A stretch of DNA of 64,000 nt from Betaproteobacteria bacterium (GTDB taxonomy: Bacteria > Pseudomonadota > Gammaproteobacteria > Burkholderiales > Thiobacteraceae), in NCBI GenBank assembly GCA_024641855.1, contig JAHECG010000001.1, positions 1-64,000 on the forward strand, read 5' to 3'. A model generated the notes under the pieces. It searched no databases and was not told where the DNA came from. It was given only the letters and a program-made list of their open reading frames with translations. Of this stretch, positions 1 to 8,678 are shown one piece after another (position 1 is the first letter of the stretch; every line of letters starts with the position of its first letter). Made by a program: the position numbers and the translations under genes.

Positions 1-5
1 CAATC

Positions 6-425
6 ATGCATCTCGTTTGTCCCAGTTGTTTTGCCGTTAATCGCGTCCCCGAAGAAAAAATCGATAGCCAACCTAAGTGCGGGAAATGCGGGGCCTTAGT
101 GCTGGCTCTGGCTCCGGTGGAACTGACTCAAGCCAACTTCGCTAAGTTTATTCAGCACAACGAGTTGCCGGTGCTGGTGGATTTTTGGGCACCGTGGTGC
201 GGGCCGTGCAAGCAATTCGCGCCGATCTACACGCAGTTAGCGCCGGAATTCGCGACTCGCATTCGCTTTGCCAAGGTAAATACCGAGGCTGAGCAGTTTC
301 TGGCGCAGCAATATCAAATTCGTAGTATTCCGACGTTAGCGCTATTTTCACAAGGTGTGGAGCGTGATCGCGTGGCTGGGGCGATGGGTGCGCAGCAGTT
401 GCGCGCTTGGCTAGCTTCAAAATAA
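6..425 (+). CDS. trxC: Thioredoxin 2 (TrxC type)
   Basis: Cytoplasmic protein-disulfide reductase. The N-terminus carries two CxxC pairs (C5/C8 and C25/C28), the zinc-binding extension that separates thioredoxin 2 from thioredoxin 1. A thioredoxin fold follows with the active site WCGPC at residues 64-68 and the cis-Pro segment SIPT near residue 107. The length of 139 aa equals the E. coli TrxC length, so the gene is complete although its ATG is only six bases from the window edge. secB follows about 100 bp downstream on the same strand. Family knowledge links the zinc module of TrxC to oxidative-stress function; regulatory sites would lie outside the window. Confidence 0.95.
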   Translation: MHLVCPSCFAVNRVPEEKIDSQPKCGKCGALVLALAPVELTQANFAKFIQHNELPVLVDFWAPWCGPCKQFAPIYTQLAPEFATRIRFAKVNTEAEQFLAQQYQIRSIPTLALFSQGVERDRVAGAMGAQQLRAWLASK

Positions 426-521
426 GACGCGTTTAATGTTTGTCATGTTTCGCGTGTAAAATGGCATCTTTTGGCGCCAAGTTAAATGTGCGCCGCAACC
501 GCCGAAATTTGGGGAGTGGTC

Positions 522-992
522 ATGGCAGAAGAGCAAACACAGGAACAAGCGCAGCCGCAGTTTTCGATCGAGAAGCTGTATATCAAGGATATCTCATTAG
601 AGTCGCCAAATACGCCAGAACTTTTTTTGGAGCAAGACGCGCCGCAAATCGAACTCAAGCTGACTAATCAAGGTCGATTAGCCGCTGAAAATTTATATGA
701 AGTGAAATTGACGGTGACGTTAACGGCTACGGTTGGGGATCGAACCGCCTATTTAGTGGAAGTGGCGCAGGCCGGTCTGTTCCGGGTCTTGAATGTGACG
801 GAAGAAATGCTGGGGATGATCATGCAAATTACTTGCCCCAATATTTTATTCCCTTATGCGCGCGAAGCCGTTTCAGATTTGATTGGGCGTGCCGGGTTCC
901 AGCCGGTTTTTCTGGCGCCGGTGAATTTCGAAGTGCTGTATCAGCAGCAACGTGAGCAGCAAGCGACTGCTGCGCAAGCGACGGTGCAATAA
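522..992 (+). CDS. secB: Protein-export chaperone SecB
   Basis: Tetrameric cytosolic chaperone that keeps precursors unfolded and hands them to SecA. The start is set at the ATG of MAEEQ, with a GGGGAG ribosome site at about 511-516; an in-frame ATG at 486 would add 12 residues unlike SecB. The 156-aa product matches the usual length. The early segment FSIEKLYIKDISLESPN and the late segment CPNILFPYARE are SecB hallmarks, and the acidic, Gln-rich N-terminus and Gln/Ala-rich tail are typical. The next gene starts 3 bp after the stop and gpsA follows, a secB-gpsA proximity common in proteobacteria. Its partner secA is at 29.8 kb. Confidence 0.96.
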   Translation: MAEEQTQEQAQPQFSIEKLYIKDISLESPNTPELFLEQDAPQIELKLTNQGRLAAENLYEVKLTVTLTATVGDRTAYLVEVAQAGLFRVLNVTEEMLGMIMQITCPNILFPYAREAVSDLIGRAGFQPVFLAPVNFEVLYQQQREQQATAAQATVQ

Positions 993-995
993 CCC

Positions 996-1430
996 GTGCG
1001 GCGCACCTGGCTTGGACTACTGTTGTTGCTGGCAAGCGCTAGTGCCGCAGCGCTGGAGTTCCGCTCGGTCGCGGCAGAGGCGGCAGTGCTCTACGATGCC
1101 CCCTCGTTGCAAGCCAGGAAATTATTTATCCTCTCACCCAGTTATCCGGTGGAAATTATTGTCACGATTGATAAATGGATGAAAGTCCGTGATGCGAGCG
1201 GCGCGTTGGCTTGGATTGAATCGGATAAGCTGAGCGATAAACGCAGTGTGTTGGTGCGCACGCTTGAAGCGGACATCCGCAGCCAACCGAATACGACAGC
1301 GTCACTGGTATTTAAGGCCGAGCGCGATGTGGCGCTGGAATTGATTGCGATTGATGGAGCTTGGCTCAAGGTTAAACATCGAGATGGGCTTAGCGGTTAC
1401 ATCGTAGCTAAAGACGTTTGGGGAATCTGA
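996..1430 (+). CDS. Exported SH3-like domain protein
   Basis: Product of 144 aa starting at GTG, 3 bp after the secB stop, so probably co-transcribed. The first ~20 residues form a signal peptide (Arg-Arg, Leu-rich core, Ala-x-Ala region). Two repeats of bacterial SH3 type follow: about 25-80, ending WIESDKL, and 84-143, ending GYIVAKDVWGI, each with the RSxP..xxV layout of SH3b folds. Such proteins are periplasmic and often bind peptidoglycan, but no catalytic motif is visible and the ligand is unknown. Its place between secB and gpsA suggests a conserved neighbourhood rather than a known shared pathway. Confidence 0.8.
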   Translation: MRRTWLGLLLLLASASAAALEFRSVAAEAAVLYDAPSLQARKLFILSPSYPVEIIVTIDKWMKVRDASGALAWIESDKLSDKRSVLVRTLEADIRSQPNTTASLVFKAERDVALELIAIDGAWLKVKHRDGLSGYIVAKDVWGI

Positions 1431-1446
1431 CCTTGCGCGCGCTATC

Positions 1447-2439
1447 ATGAAATTGGCGGTGTTGGGTGCGGGGGCATGGGGTACGGCGTTGGCTTCCGTC
1501 TACGCCAGCCGTCACCAGGTTACCTTATGGGCGCGCGATGCGCAGCAGCTGGCGGCCCTTGCGCAATCCCGCGAGAATGCACGTTACCTCCCCGGTTTTT
1601 CTTTACCCGAAACACTACACTACAGCAGTGATTTAAAGCAGGCGATTTCTGCTGCTGATTTATTGTTGGCCGTTGTCCCTACACGCGGCCTACGTGCGCT
1701 GCTGACGACGCTAACGCAAGCGGGAAATAACGTGCCAGTTATTTGGGCTTGCAAAGGTCTCGAGCCGGGAAGCGCTAAGCTACTGCACCAAGTTGCTGCC
1801 GAAACCTTGCCGACGCAATTGCCGCGTGGCGTACTCTCAGGGCCGAGCTTTGCTCAAGAAGTTGTTCGCGATTTGCCGTGTGCTTTGACATTGGCTGCGC
1901 ATGACGCGGCATTTGCGCAGCAAGCAGCCAATGATTTGCACGATCATCACCTGCGTGTGTACTCCTCAACGGATGTCATTGGTGTGGAGTTGTGCGGCGC
2001 GGTGAAAAATGTGATGGCCATCGCTACGGGGATTTCGGATGGTATGGGTTTCGGGGCGAACGCACGCGCGGCGCTGATTACGCGCGGTTTGGCTGAGATC
2101 ACGCGCCTTGGATTAGTGTTGGGCGGTAAGCTGGAAACGTTTATGGGCTTGGCGGGGATGGGGGACCTGATCCTGACTTGCACAGGCGATTTGTCGCGCA
2201 ATCGCAATGTCGGTTTACGACTGGCGCAGGGACTTTCGGTCACCGATATTCTGCAACAGCTGGGTCATACCGCCGAGGGCGTTCATACGTGTGCCGAAGT
2301 GCTGCAAATGGCCGATACCTTAAACGTGGATATGCCGATTACGCGCGCTGTGCAGCGCGTCATATTCGATGCGTTGCCGCCGCGGCAAGCGATGGAAGAG
2401 CTCTTGGCACGTGAGCCGAAGTCCGAGTGCGGGACTTAG
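1447..2439 (+). CDS. gpsA: Glycerol-3-phosphate dehydrogenase [NAD(P)+]
   Basis: Reduces dihydroxyacetone phosphate to sn-glycerol-3-phosphate, the backbone for phospholipid synthesis, in the cytoplasm. The N-terminal Rossmann motif GAGAWGTAL is at residues 7-15. Other family signatures are WACKGLEPG with the conserved Lys near 110, GPSFAQEV, and GAVKNVMAIATGI with the catalytic Lys in the middle of the protein. The C-terminal helical domain contains GLAGMGDLILTC and the substrate-binding RNR. The length of 330 aa is normal. It starts 16 bp after the SH3 gene, consistent with one trxC/secB/gpsA transcription unit. Confidence 0.97.
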   Translation: MKLAVLGAGAWGTALASVYASRHQVTLWARDAQQLAALAQSRENARYLPGFSLPETLHYSSDLKQAISAADLLLAVVPTRGLRALLTTLTQAGNNVPVIWACKGLEPGSAKLLHQVAAETLPTQLPRGVLSGPSFAQEVVRDLPCALTLAAHDAAFAQQAANDLHDHHLRVYSSTDVIGVELCGAVKNVMAIATGISDGMGFGANARAALITRGLAEITRLGLVLGGKLETFMGLAGMGDLILTCTGDLSRNRNVGLRLAQGLSVTDILQQLGHTAEGVHTCAEVLQMADTLNVDMPITRAVQRVIFDALPPRQAMEELLAREPKSECGT

Positions 2440-2484
2440 GTTCGGTATTGAAATTACTATCCGCTAGCCGAAGGAGGTGTGACG

Positions 2485-2691
2485 ATGAATAAATACGAAT
2501 TCAACATTCGTACGCGTAGTGGTCAACCGGTCGATAAAATTACAATTCAGGCATTGGATCGCGCGACGGCGGAGCAGCGCTTGAACCAGATGTATCATCA
2601 GTGCGAAATCATCGATTGCATTGAAGTACCGGTTGCCCTCCGTCAAGAAAACATGGACGTCGAAGGCATCATTAACCTCATCACGAAGTGA
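2485..2691 (+). CDS. Small conserved-looking protein of unknown function
   Basis: A 68-aa ORF preceded by a near-perfect Shine-Dalgarno AAGGAGG at 2471-2477, seven bases before the ATG at 2485; this spacing favours the ATG over an in-frame GTG at 2479. The predicted protein is soluble and mixed alpha/beta: an N-terminal strand (KYEFNIRTRSG), a central helix rich in Ala, Glu and Gln with two Cys nearby (C30 and C35 region), and a C-terminal VEGIINLITK. No known domain is recognised. It is about 45 bp downstream of gpsA and ends 10 bp before the convergent parA gene. Confidence 0.65.
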   Translation: MNKYEFNIRTRSGQPVDKITIQALDRATAEQRLNQMYHQCEIIDCIEVPVALRQENMDVEGIINLITK

Positions 2692-2701
2692 ATGCCGCGG
2701 G

Positions 2702-3544
2702 TTAGCGCGCGGTGTAAACCAAACGCGGGCTTTGTGTGTAGTCGATCCTAGGGGTTTCTGTCTGTTGCGCGCGGCTATTGGCAACGAAGCCGGCGTCGAT
2801 GAGTTCATCCAGCAATAATTCATAATCGTGTGCGCCGCGACTATTGGGCGCATGCGCAAAAATATCTTTATGTAGCGCAGGACTCTCTGCGACGCTGACA
2901 TTTTCGGCAATGGTCGTGTGGCACAGATCATCGCCGAATTGGGCTTGTGCTTGCGCTAAAATTTGACGCGTCATTTTGCGCCGCTTATCAAAACGTGTCA
3001 GTAGAAAGCGTCTCGGCAATCGGCGCTTTAAGACTTGCTCCAAGGCCTTAAGCGTTTTTGCTACTTGTAACGCGCCATTTAACGCCAAAAAATCTGTTGA
3101 GATCGGAATGAGCGCCAAATCGCAGGCAAATAAAGCATTCAAGGACAATACACCTAACATCGGACTGCAATCGATCACCACCGTTTTTTGCGCTTGCTGT
3201 AGCCCTTCCGCACGTAGACCGGTGGCAAGTCGCGTCACAATATTGTAGCTCTTCCCAAACAGGGTATCGGCTTTCGCGAGTTCTAAGTGTGAGGGGATAA
3301 GGCAACCCAAACCCCCAGCGTCTTGGATCAGGGTAGCGAGCGGCTGGTTGTTTTGATAGAAACCAAAAACACTTTCCTTGCTGGAATTAACCGGGATGTT
3401 TGCGATATGCGTGAGATGCGCTTGCGGATCGAGATCAATCAACAATGGTTGTTGTTCATGGCGCTTTAACGCTGCTGCCAAATTAAGGCTGGTGGTGGTT
3501 TTACCAACCCCCCCTTTTTGATTGAAGACGGTAATCACGGTCAT
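2702..3544 (-). CDS. ParA/Soj-family ATPase (orphan)
   Basis: ParA-type P-loop ATPase of 280 aa. The start is taken at the ATG of MTVITVF, which puts the deviant Walker A motif KGGVGKTTT at residues 10-18; an upstream in-frame ATG would add 23 atypical residues. LIDLDPQAHLT provides the second conserved Asp, and VVIDCSPMLGVLS is the Walker B region. Families with this fold position DNA, carboxysomes, chemoreceptor arrays or flagella. No ParB, parS, McdB or chemotaxis gene lies next to it, so the cargo is unknown. It converges with the 68-aa gene and diverges from the DUF6231-like gene. The Lys/Arg-rich patch KRRLPRRF near residue 190 may be a DNA-binding surface, which is inference. Confidence 0.85.
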   Translation of the reverse strand: MTVITVFNQKGGVGKTTTSLNLAAALKRHEQQPLLIDLDPQAHLTHIANIPVNSSKESVFGFYQNNQPLATLIQDAGGLGCLIPSHLELAKADTLFGKSYNIVTRLATGLRAEGLQQAQKTVVIDCSPMLGVLSLNALFACDLALIPISTDFLALNGALQVAKTLKALEQVLKRRLPRRFLLTRFDKRRKMTRQILAQAQAQFGDDLCHTTIAENVSVAESPALHKDIFAHAPNSRGAHDYELLLDELIDAGFVANSRAQQTETPRIDYTQSPRLVYTAR

Positions 3545-3694
3545 TTTGATGATATCCGCATTGATATTGTGGGAAGGATAGACCCTGTTTCCATAAAATG
3601 CAATTAATTCCAATGGTTAAGTTTTAAAGTTAAAGTAATGAGTTAGATTGGTGGATTTCGTCTATGATGGTCGTGGTTTACAAACAGCGATCTA

Positions 3695-4240
3695 TTGCCT
3701 AGTTTTAAAAATCTTTTTGCATCATTTTTGAGTGACGCGGGAGTTTGGATGGGTCAGTATGTGCCATGCAGCGGTGAAGTCAGTCTGGCGAATATCATTG
3801 AAGATATTGAACCGTGCATGATCTTGACGCTGGGCCCACTCGTGGAATCGGCGATTACCCAGTATTTAGCCGAGCACCCGACAAGCTGTTTGACGCATAT
3901 TGCGGCAGGACATCGCCCAGAATTAATCATGGTCGATAGCTGTTTTGATTTTGTGTTTCTGTCGCTGGTTCTAGAACAAATGCGTAAGCCTCAGGCATCT
4001 CATCTCATTGCGCAGTTGCGGGAGCGCTTTCCAGGGTTCTATGTGAAAGTACCGCTCGGTAAAGCTTGGCTTAACCATGCCAGTTTTTGGGAGCCCAGTG
4101 ATTTACGCAGCTTCGGCCTGGATTTGGTGAGCTTAATGGCGGAGCGCGGTCGGCCGGTGGGTTTGTTTCGTTACGATGCCAACGCGTACAAAACTAAAAC
4201 AGAATGGTTAAATAGCCGGTATTGGGCGCAACCCGACTAG
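3695..4240 (+). CDS. Hypothetical protein, DUF6231-like
   Basis: Protein of 181 aa if the TTG at 3695 is used. An alternative ATG at 3749 (MGQYVPC) has a weak GGGAG upstream and would give 163 aa; I cannot decide between them. The middle (VDSCFDFVFLSLVLEQM) and following HLIAQLRERFPGFYVKVPLG look like a degenerate Rossmann/methyltransferase-type alternation, but no SAM-binding glycine motif is visible. Resemblance to the DUF6231 family of gammaproteobacterial proteins is from memory and unverified. It is transcribed away from parA and is 34 bp upstream of a small zinc-ribbon gene with which it may be co-transcribed. Confidence 0.6.
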   Translation: MPSFKNLFASFLSDAGVWMGQYVPCSGEVSLANIIEDIEPCMILTLGPLVESAITQYLAEHPTSCLTHIAAGHRPELIMVDSCFDFVFLSLVLEQMRKPQASHLIAQLRERFPGFYVKVPLGKAWLNHASFWEPSDLRSFGLDLVSLMAERGRPVGLFRYDANAYKTKTEWLNSRYWAQPD

Positions 4241-4274
4241 CAAACGCTTTTCATAGGTGAAAACGATCAATCGT

Positions 4275-4460
4275 ATGGGCGACGTAGTCAAACTCAAACG
4301 CCCGAAACCTGGCGTGAAGCATCAAGGGAAAAGTCTATGCCAACATGGCCATCATCAATGGGCGGCGGCCGTGCAAACTCCCTTTGATGTCAAGCAAGGA
4401 CGTTTAGTGACACGCTATATCTGTCGTCGCTGTGGCGCCACTAAATTTTCTGCGCATTAA
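4275..4460 (+). CDS. Small zinc-ribbon-like protein
   Basis: A 61-residue protein when started at the ATG of MGDVVKLKRP; a GTG at 4257 would add six residues. It contains CQHGHH near the middle and CRRCG near the C-terminus, a spacing consistent with one zinc site built from a Cys/His pair and a CxxC. The N-terminus is very basic (KLKRPKPGVKHQGK). No function is assignable; small ribbons of this kind are often ribosome- or nucleic-acid-associated, which is inference. The stop codon overlaps the stop of the convergent FHA gene by four bases (4457-4460). Confidence 0.6.
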   Translation: MGDVVKLKRPKPGVKHQGKSLCQHGHHQWAAAVQTPFDVKQGRLVTRYICRRCGATKFSAH

Positions 4461-5419
4461 TTCCGCGGCGTTAATTTGGGTGAGATTTTCGCTGCATCGC
4501 GCATGAACTCTTCCAGTGATTTGTCCGGGGTCATTTGAAATTGTGGTGGTTTCAGTTCCGGCGAATAGGCGAGAGTGTCGTTAAACTCTAACTCTTGTAC
4601 ATAGGCAGTGAAGCCGGACAGGCCGACCAGACTCGCTGCGCTGATGAATGCGATGATACCGATGCGACGTCGAGAAAATAAGGTAGTAAAACGCAAGTGT
4701 CCATAGAGCATGGCGCAGGCCAGCAATCCAAGTAACAGATGGAATAAAATATCTGCCGAGCGCAATGCAGAAAATCCAAAAGCATAATATTCCACTGCGA
4801 CATTGGCACTCAGAAAACCAATTAAGCCTAAGCTTGCAATGACTGCATGGGATACGTAAGCGGTATGTTGCATAAAAAGTCGACTGAGTAATGCCCAGAT
4901 GCCAGCCCATATCGGTACCAGTACGATGAATTCAATATTCTCCAGTAATAGTTGCCCCGCAGTTTTTGTTTGTGCTGAACTTTGATAGCTATTCAGGCCT
5001 AACAAACTGAAAAGCAATAAAGTCAAGATGGCTAGCGTGGCGGGGCTAGAGAAGAGCGTGGCCAAACGGTTGTTAACACGTTTGTCTATGCGGGTAGGGG
5101 CTACGGCATAATCCGGACGGCGCAACCGCACCAGCATTTGGCCGATGCGTAGCAAGGTATCGGTGCCCAGCGTTAAGGAGGACACCGGTCGCATCTGGGG
5201 AAAACAATGGGTACCGTTTTCAGTGCCAAGATCGGTGAGGGTCAATTCTCCATTCTCGTTGAATGCAATGTGCGCATGATGTGGTGAAACATAGGGGTCA
5301 TTGAGAATCAGGTCGTTATCGTAGGCGCGTCCGAGGGTGACGGGGAAGTGTGTGAGTTTGCAGCGTTCATGCACCTTTCCGGACTTCTCTAAAACCTCAG
5401 CGATGATTACGGCTTCCAT
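4457..5419 (-). CDS. FHA-domain integral membrane protein
   Basis: Protein of 320 aa with an N-terminal forkhead-associated domain (about residues 5-100): the GRAYDNDL and SPHHAHI motifs supply the Arg, Ser and His that contact phosphothreonine, and TENGTH is the later Asn loop. About five hydrophobic segments follow between residues 125 and 285 and a short polar tail ends the protein. This topology puts the FHA domain in the cytoplasm on a membrane anchor. Its start overlaps the 3' end of the upstream protease gene by 13 bp, so the two are translated together. No Ser/Thr kinase or phosphatase is in the window, so the phosphopeptide partner is unknown. Confidence 0.85.
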   Translation of the reverse strand: MEAVIIAEVLEKSGKVHERCKLTHFPVTLGRAYDNDLILNDPYVSPHHAHIAFNENGELTLTDLGTENGTHCFPQMRPVSSLTLGTDTLLRIGQMLVRLRRPDYAVAPTRIDKRVNNRLATLFSSPATLAILTLLLFSLLGLNSYQSSAQTKTAGQLLLENIEFIVLVPIWAGIWALLSRLFMQHTAYVSHAVIASLGLIGFLSANVAVEYYAFGFSALRSADILFHLLLGLLACAMLYGHLRFTTLFSRRRIGIIAFISAASLVGLSGFTAYVQELEFNDTLAYSPELKPPQFQMTPDKSLEEFMRDAAKISPKLTPRN

Positions 5420-6654
5420 CGGAAACTCTCTAAATAATGCTGGGAGAAACGCAGCGCATTTTGTTCGGAAACGCCGGAGAGGATCAGTGTAGTGAGCACG
5501 CCACGATCATTTTCATTTAAGGTGGCCGCCTTTAACACGGCGTCGTAGAGTCCGGGCAAGCGTTTGTAGGCGCGCAAGCATAAGGTGGTTTTGAATCGAA
5601 CGCCATGGCTTTTCACGAAATCCGTGTGACATGAAAATTTACTGACATCTTCTTTGTTGGCGGGCATGCCCGGATAATTGGCATTGAATTGTTCTTGATA
5701 GGCACTGTAAAACTGAAAGCGATTCAAGCCGCGAGCCGCTAGCCACTGATGTTGAAAGTGCACCACGCCGGTCGTATGGGTACGCGAAACATACAAATTA
5801 TCTTCGGACGAGCATTGTTGTACGACTTCCTGATAACGCAGTGCAGGGTCGGCGTTGCTGTCCCCCCAACATTTGATGAAAGCGCTTAGTCGTCCTGGAA
5901 CGTTATAATTTCCCAGTTGCATCGTAGTTATCGGCGTACCGATCAATTGTTGCATGTAGGCGTTTTGATTCGCGTTTAATTGATCGCGTAGTTGTGTGGC
6001 GGCTGCCATCGCGCTCAATGCGGGTAGGTCTCGTGCGCGCAACAACAAAGCCTGAGCAAATTTTGCGGGCACCAAAAAGCTGACTTGATTGCCGGCGGTG
6101 GCGACATTAACGCCAATCACATTGCCGTCGTCCAATATCGTAGGACCACCGCTCATGCCGGGATTGATCGAGCCGGTGAAGTGAATTTTTTCGTAGAGCG
6201 AAGCTTCCAGCAGGCCGTTATAGGTGCCCTCAACGATGGTGAACCCTAAATCGAGCGGCGTACCAATGGAAAATAGCCGCATACCGATGGGTAAGCTCTC
6301 TGGGTGTAAGTCGAAAAAATGGCGCGGGGGAAGCGTAGATTGCACGATCGCCAAATCATGCACGGCATCGAAATCGATCAACTGCAATTGCGCGCGCCGA
6401 CCATCGGTTGTGGCGATCTCGCCACGGTAATGCGTGGGTTGCTGAATTAAATCTGAAACAACATGATAATTGGTAACGATTAGACCGTTGGCCGAAGCAA
6501 AAAACCCGGAACCAATACTGGTTTGCGCACCGGTTGAGGCTTCGAGGATACGTACTTGCACTAAACGATCTTGGAAACGACCAAAGACATCTTCGGTTGC
6601 AGCCTGTGACGGCAGTGCGAAAATCAACAAGAAGCCAACGAGAAGCGCGCGCAT
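5407..6654 (-). CDS. Exported trypsin-like serine protease with extra C-terminal domain
   Basis: Protein of 415 aa from the ATG of MRALLVGF, which gives a clean signal peptide (residues 1-18, ending PSQA); an upstream ATG at 6744 would bury it. The chymotrypsin-fold domain has the complete triad: H64 in TNYHVV, D100 in AVHDLAIV and S168 in GMSGGP, with the IGSGFF and IGTPLDLG motifs typical of HtrA-like trypsins. There is no recognisable PDZ domain; residues ~230-415 form a Cys-containing, Gln/Asn-rich region of unknown fold. Likely periplasmic. The 13-bp overlap with the FHA membrane gene suggests one functional unit, perhaps a regulated envelope proteolysis module (inference). Confidence 0.85.
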   Translation of the reverse strand: MRALLVGFLLIFALPSQAATEDVFGRFQDRLVQVRILEASTGAQTSIGSGFFASANGLIVTNYHVVSDLIQQPTHYRGEIATTDGRRAQLQLIDFDAVHDLAIVQSTLPPRHFFDLHPESLPIGMRLFSIGTPLDLGFTIVEGTYNGLLEASLYEKIHFTGSINPGMSGGPTILDDGNVIGVNVATAGNQVSFLVPAKFAQALLLRARDLPALSAMAAATQLRDQLNANQNAYMQQLIGTPITTMQLGNYNVPGRLSAFIKCWGDSNADPALRYQEVVQQCSSEDNLYVSRTHTTGVVHFQHQWLAARGLNRFQFYSAYQEQFNANYPGMPANKEDVSKFSCHTDFVKSHGVRFKTTLCLRAYKRLPGLYDAVLKAATLNENDRGVLTTLILSGVSEQNALRFSQHYLESFRWKP

Positions 6655-6771
6655 AAGGGCGCATTCTACCCGGTTTGTCGGATTTGGCATTGAGCGCACG
6701 CTGGGCTCAAGGGCGGTAAGGATTCGTTTGCGTGACGCGTCCAATGGGTCCAGTACGCCATCAACGATAGT

Positions 6772-8025
6772 CTAACGTTGATTTTTTAGTAGCCAGGCCA
6801 AGGCGGCGTTACCTGCGGCATGTCCGCTGGCGAAACAGGCGCTGAGCAAATAGCCTCCCGTAGGCGCTTCCCAATCCAGCATTTCTCCGGCACAAAATAC
6901 ACCGGGTAAGTCGCGTAGCATCAGATTCGTATCTAGGGATTCGAAGCATACGCCGCCAGCGCTGCTGATAGCCTCATTTAATGGGCGCGCTGCGATTAAG
7001 CGTAGTGGTAATGCTTTAATTGCCGCACCCAGCCGCTCGGGTTGCGCATAATCTTGCGCTGGAATTAATTCGCGCAGTAAGCCGGCCTTGACGCCTTTGA
7101 TGCCGAGTCGGCTTTGCAGGTGGCTGGATTGCGAGCGTGCGCCTCTGGGCCGCGCTATCTCGTCGATGATCTTTTGTTGTGTTTTGCCCGGTAATAAATC
7201 GAGATGAATGAGTGCATGTGCTTGGGCATCGATTGTTTCGCGCAACAACGCGGATAACGCGTAAATCAAGCTACCCTCAACACCGTTGGCGGTCACTAGA
7301 AATTCACCGGTTTTGTGGTGCGTGATACCGGACTGGTCGGTGAAACTGAGAGCCACGGATTTTACCGGATGGCCGGCAAAGCGCGCATTGAAGTGTGGAC
7401 TCCAGCCGACATCGAAGCCGCAATTTGCGGGACGCAGCGGTGCGATTATCACACCGCGTTGCGCTAGTAGTGGTACCCATGCACCATCGGAGCCCAGTCG
7501 GGACCAACTGCCGCCACCCAGCGCTAAGATGAACGCATCCGCTTGCACTGTGATTTCACCTTGGGGGGTAACAAATCGCAATGCACCATGCGTATCCCAG
7601 CCGATCCAGCGATGTCGCACATGAAAGCGTACGCCATGAGCGCGCAAACGATGTAACCAAGCGCGCAACAGCGGCGCGGCTTTCATATCGCGCGGAAAAA
7701 CGCGGCCTGAACTACCGATAAACGTTTCAATACCGAGGCCGTGGATCCAGTCGCACAAAGCGCTAGGAGGGAAGGGTTCCAGGAGCGATTGCAGCTGCGT
7801 GCTGCGTGTACCGTAGCGTGCAAGAAAAGTGGAAAACGCTTCGCTATGCGTGATGTTCATACCGCCTTTTCCCGCCATTAAAAATTTACGTCCGAGCGAG
7901 GGCATGGCGTCGTACACGTCGACCTGAACGCCGCCTAGCGTGAGCACTTCAGCCGCCATGAGGCCAGCGGGGCCGCCACCAATCACTGCGACGTGTCTGT
8001 GCGATGTTTTGTTACTTGGGATCAT
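6772..8025 (-). CDS. FAD-dependent oxidoreductase, YhiN/BaiN-like (TIGR03862 type)
   Basis: Flavoprotein of 417 aa. The N-terminal dinucleotide-binding motif VIGGGPAGLMAAE is at about residues 14-26. LGRKFLMAGKGGMNITHSE is the signature of the HI0933/YhiN/BaiN family, and the C-terminal segment FCAGEMLDWEAPTGGYLLSACFASG is the second FAD-contacting motif. Members are NAD(P)H/FAD enzymes whose substrates are mostly unknown, so no reaction is claimed. It lies 117 bp downstream of the protease gene's start on the same strand and diverges from the membrane-protein gene at 8163. Confidence 0.88.
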   Translation of the reverse strand: MIPSNKTSHRHVAVIGGGPAGLMAAEVLTLGGVQVDVYDAMPSLGRKFLMAGKGGMNITHSEAFSTFLARYGTRSTQLQSLLEPFPPSALCDWIHGLGIETFIGSSGRVFPRDMKAAPLLRAWLHRLRAHGVRFHVRHRWIGWDTHGALRFVTPQGEITVQADAFILALGGGSWSRLGSDGAWVPLLAQRGVIIAPLRPANCGFDVGWSPHFNARFAGHPVKSVALSFTDQSGITHHKTGEFLVTANGVEGSLIYALSALLRETIDAQAHALIHLDLLPGKTQQKIIDEIARPRGARSQSSHLQSRLGIKGVKAGLLRELIPAQDYAQPERLGAAIKALPLRLIAARPLNEAISSAGGVCFESLDTNLMLRDLPGVFCAGEMLDWEAPTGGYLLSACFASGHAAGNAALAWLLKNQR

Positions 8026-8162
8026 GCGCTTTGAACTGCAGCAAAAAGGATTAAAGAAAATCTATCTATACCATGATTTTTAATCAGGGCGAGCATCGGA
8101 TTGATGCCGGGTATGATCTGAGCATAATATGTGGGTTCTATAAATAATGAGGGGGAGAAGAA

Positions 8163-8657
8163 ATGGCAAATCACTATGCACCACCACAGTCCAATGTCGA
8201 TGATGTCGCGCACTCCGGGCAGGGCATCACTGACGAAATGATGAACGCGTTGCGCGGTACCAAGGGCTGGGTGTTGCTGATCGGCATATTGTTATTGATC
8301 GGTGCTGCTTTTATGGTTCTAGCGGGTGTTGGGATCATGTTTGCTGGAGCGGCTGTTGGTACGGCGTCACGTATTCCGGGTGGCGGCGCGATGATGACGG
8401 GTATGGGTTTTATGTATATTGTGTTCGCGCTTATCTATATCTTTCCAGGTTGGTTCCTCATCAAATATTCCAGCGCCATCGGGCGTTTGCTTAGCAGCGG
8501 TCAAGTGGGTGACATGGAAGATGCCCTTAACATGCAGCGTAAGTTTTGGAAATTCATGGGTATTCTTAGCGTCATCATGATGGCGTTTATGGTTATTGGC
8601 ATCATCGCCGCAATTGCACTGCCAGCTTATATGGCTTATCAAGGCGCGCTGCACTAA
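8163..8657 (+). CDS. Small multi-pass membrane protein (DUF5362-like)
   Basis: Protein of 164 aa with a good ribosome site (GGGGGAG, about 10 bp before the ATG). A polar N-terminus (residues 1-33) with Pro/Gln is followed by a hydrophobic hairpin at about 35-70, a segment at about 80-105 and a last one at about 132-158. ALRGTKGWV before the first segment and the amphipathic linker between segments 2 and 3 resemble DUF5362 proteins, a family of unknown function; this is from memory. It is transcribed toward dcw but separated from mraZ by a 400-bp gene-free stretch, so it is probably not part of the dcw operon. Confidence 0.7.
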   Translation: MANHYAPPQSNVDDVAHSGQGITDEMMNALRGTKGWVLLIGILLLIGAAFMVLAGVGIMFAGAAVGTASRIPGGGAMMTGMGFMYIVFALIYIFPGWFLIKYSSAIGRLLSSGQVGDMEDALNMQRKFWKFMGILSVIMMAFMVIGIIAAIALPAYMAYQGALH

Positions 8658-8678
8658 CCCTCGCTACTGCACGCAAGT

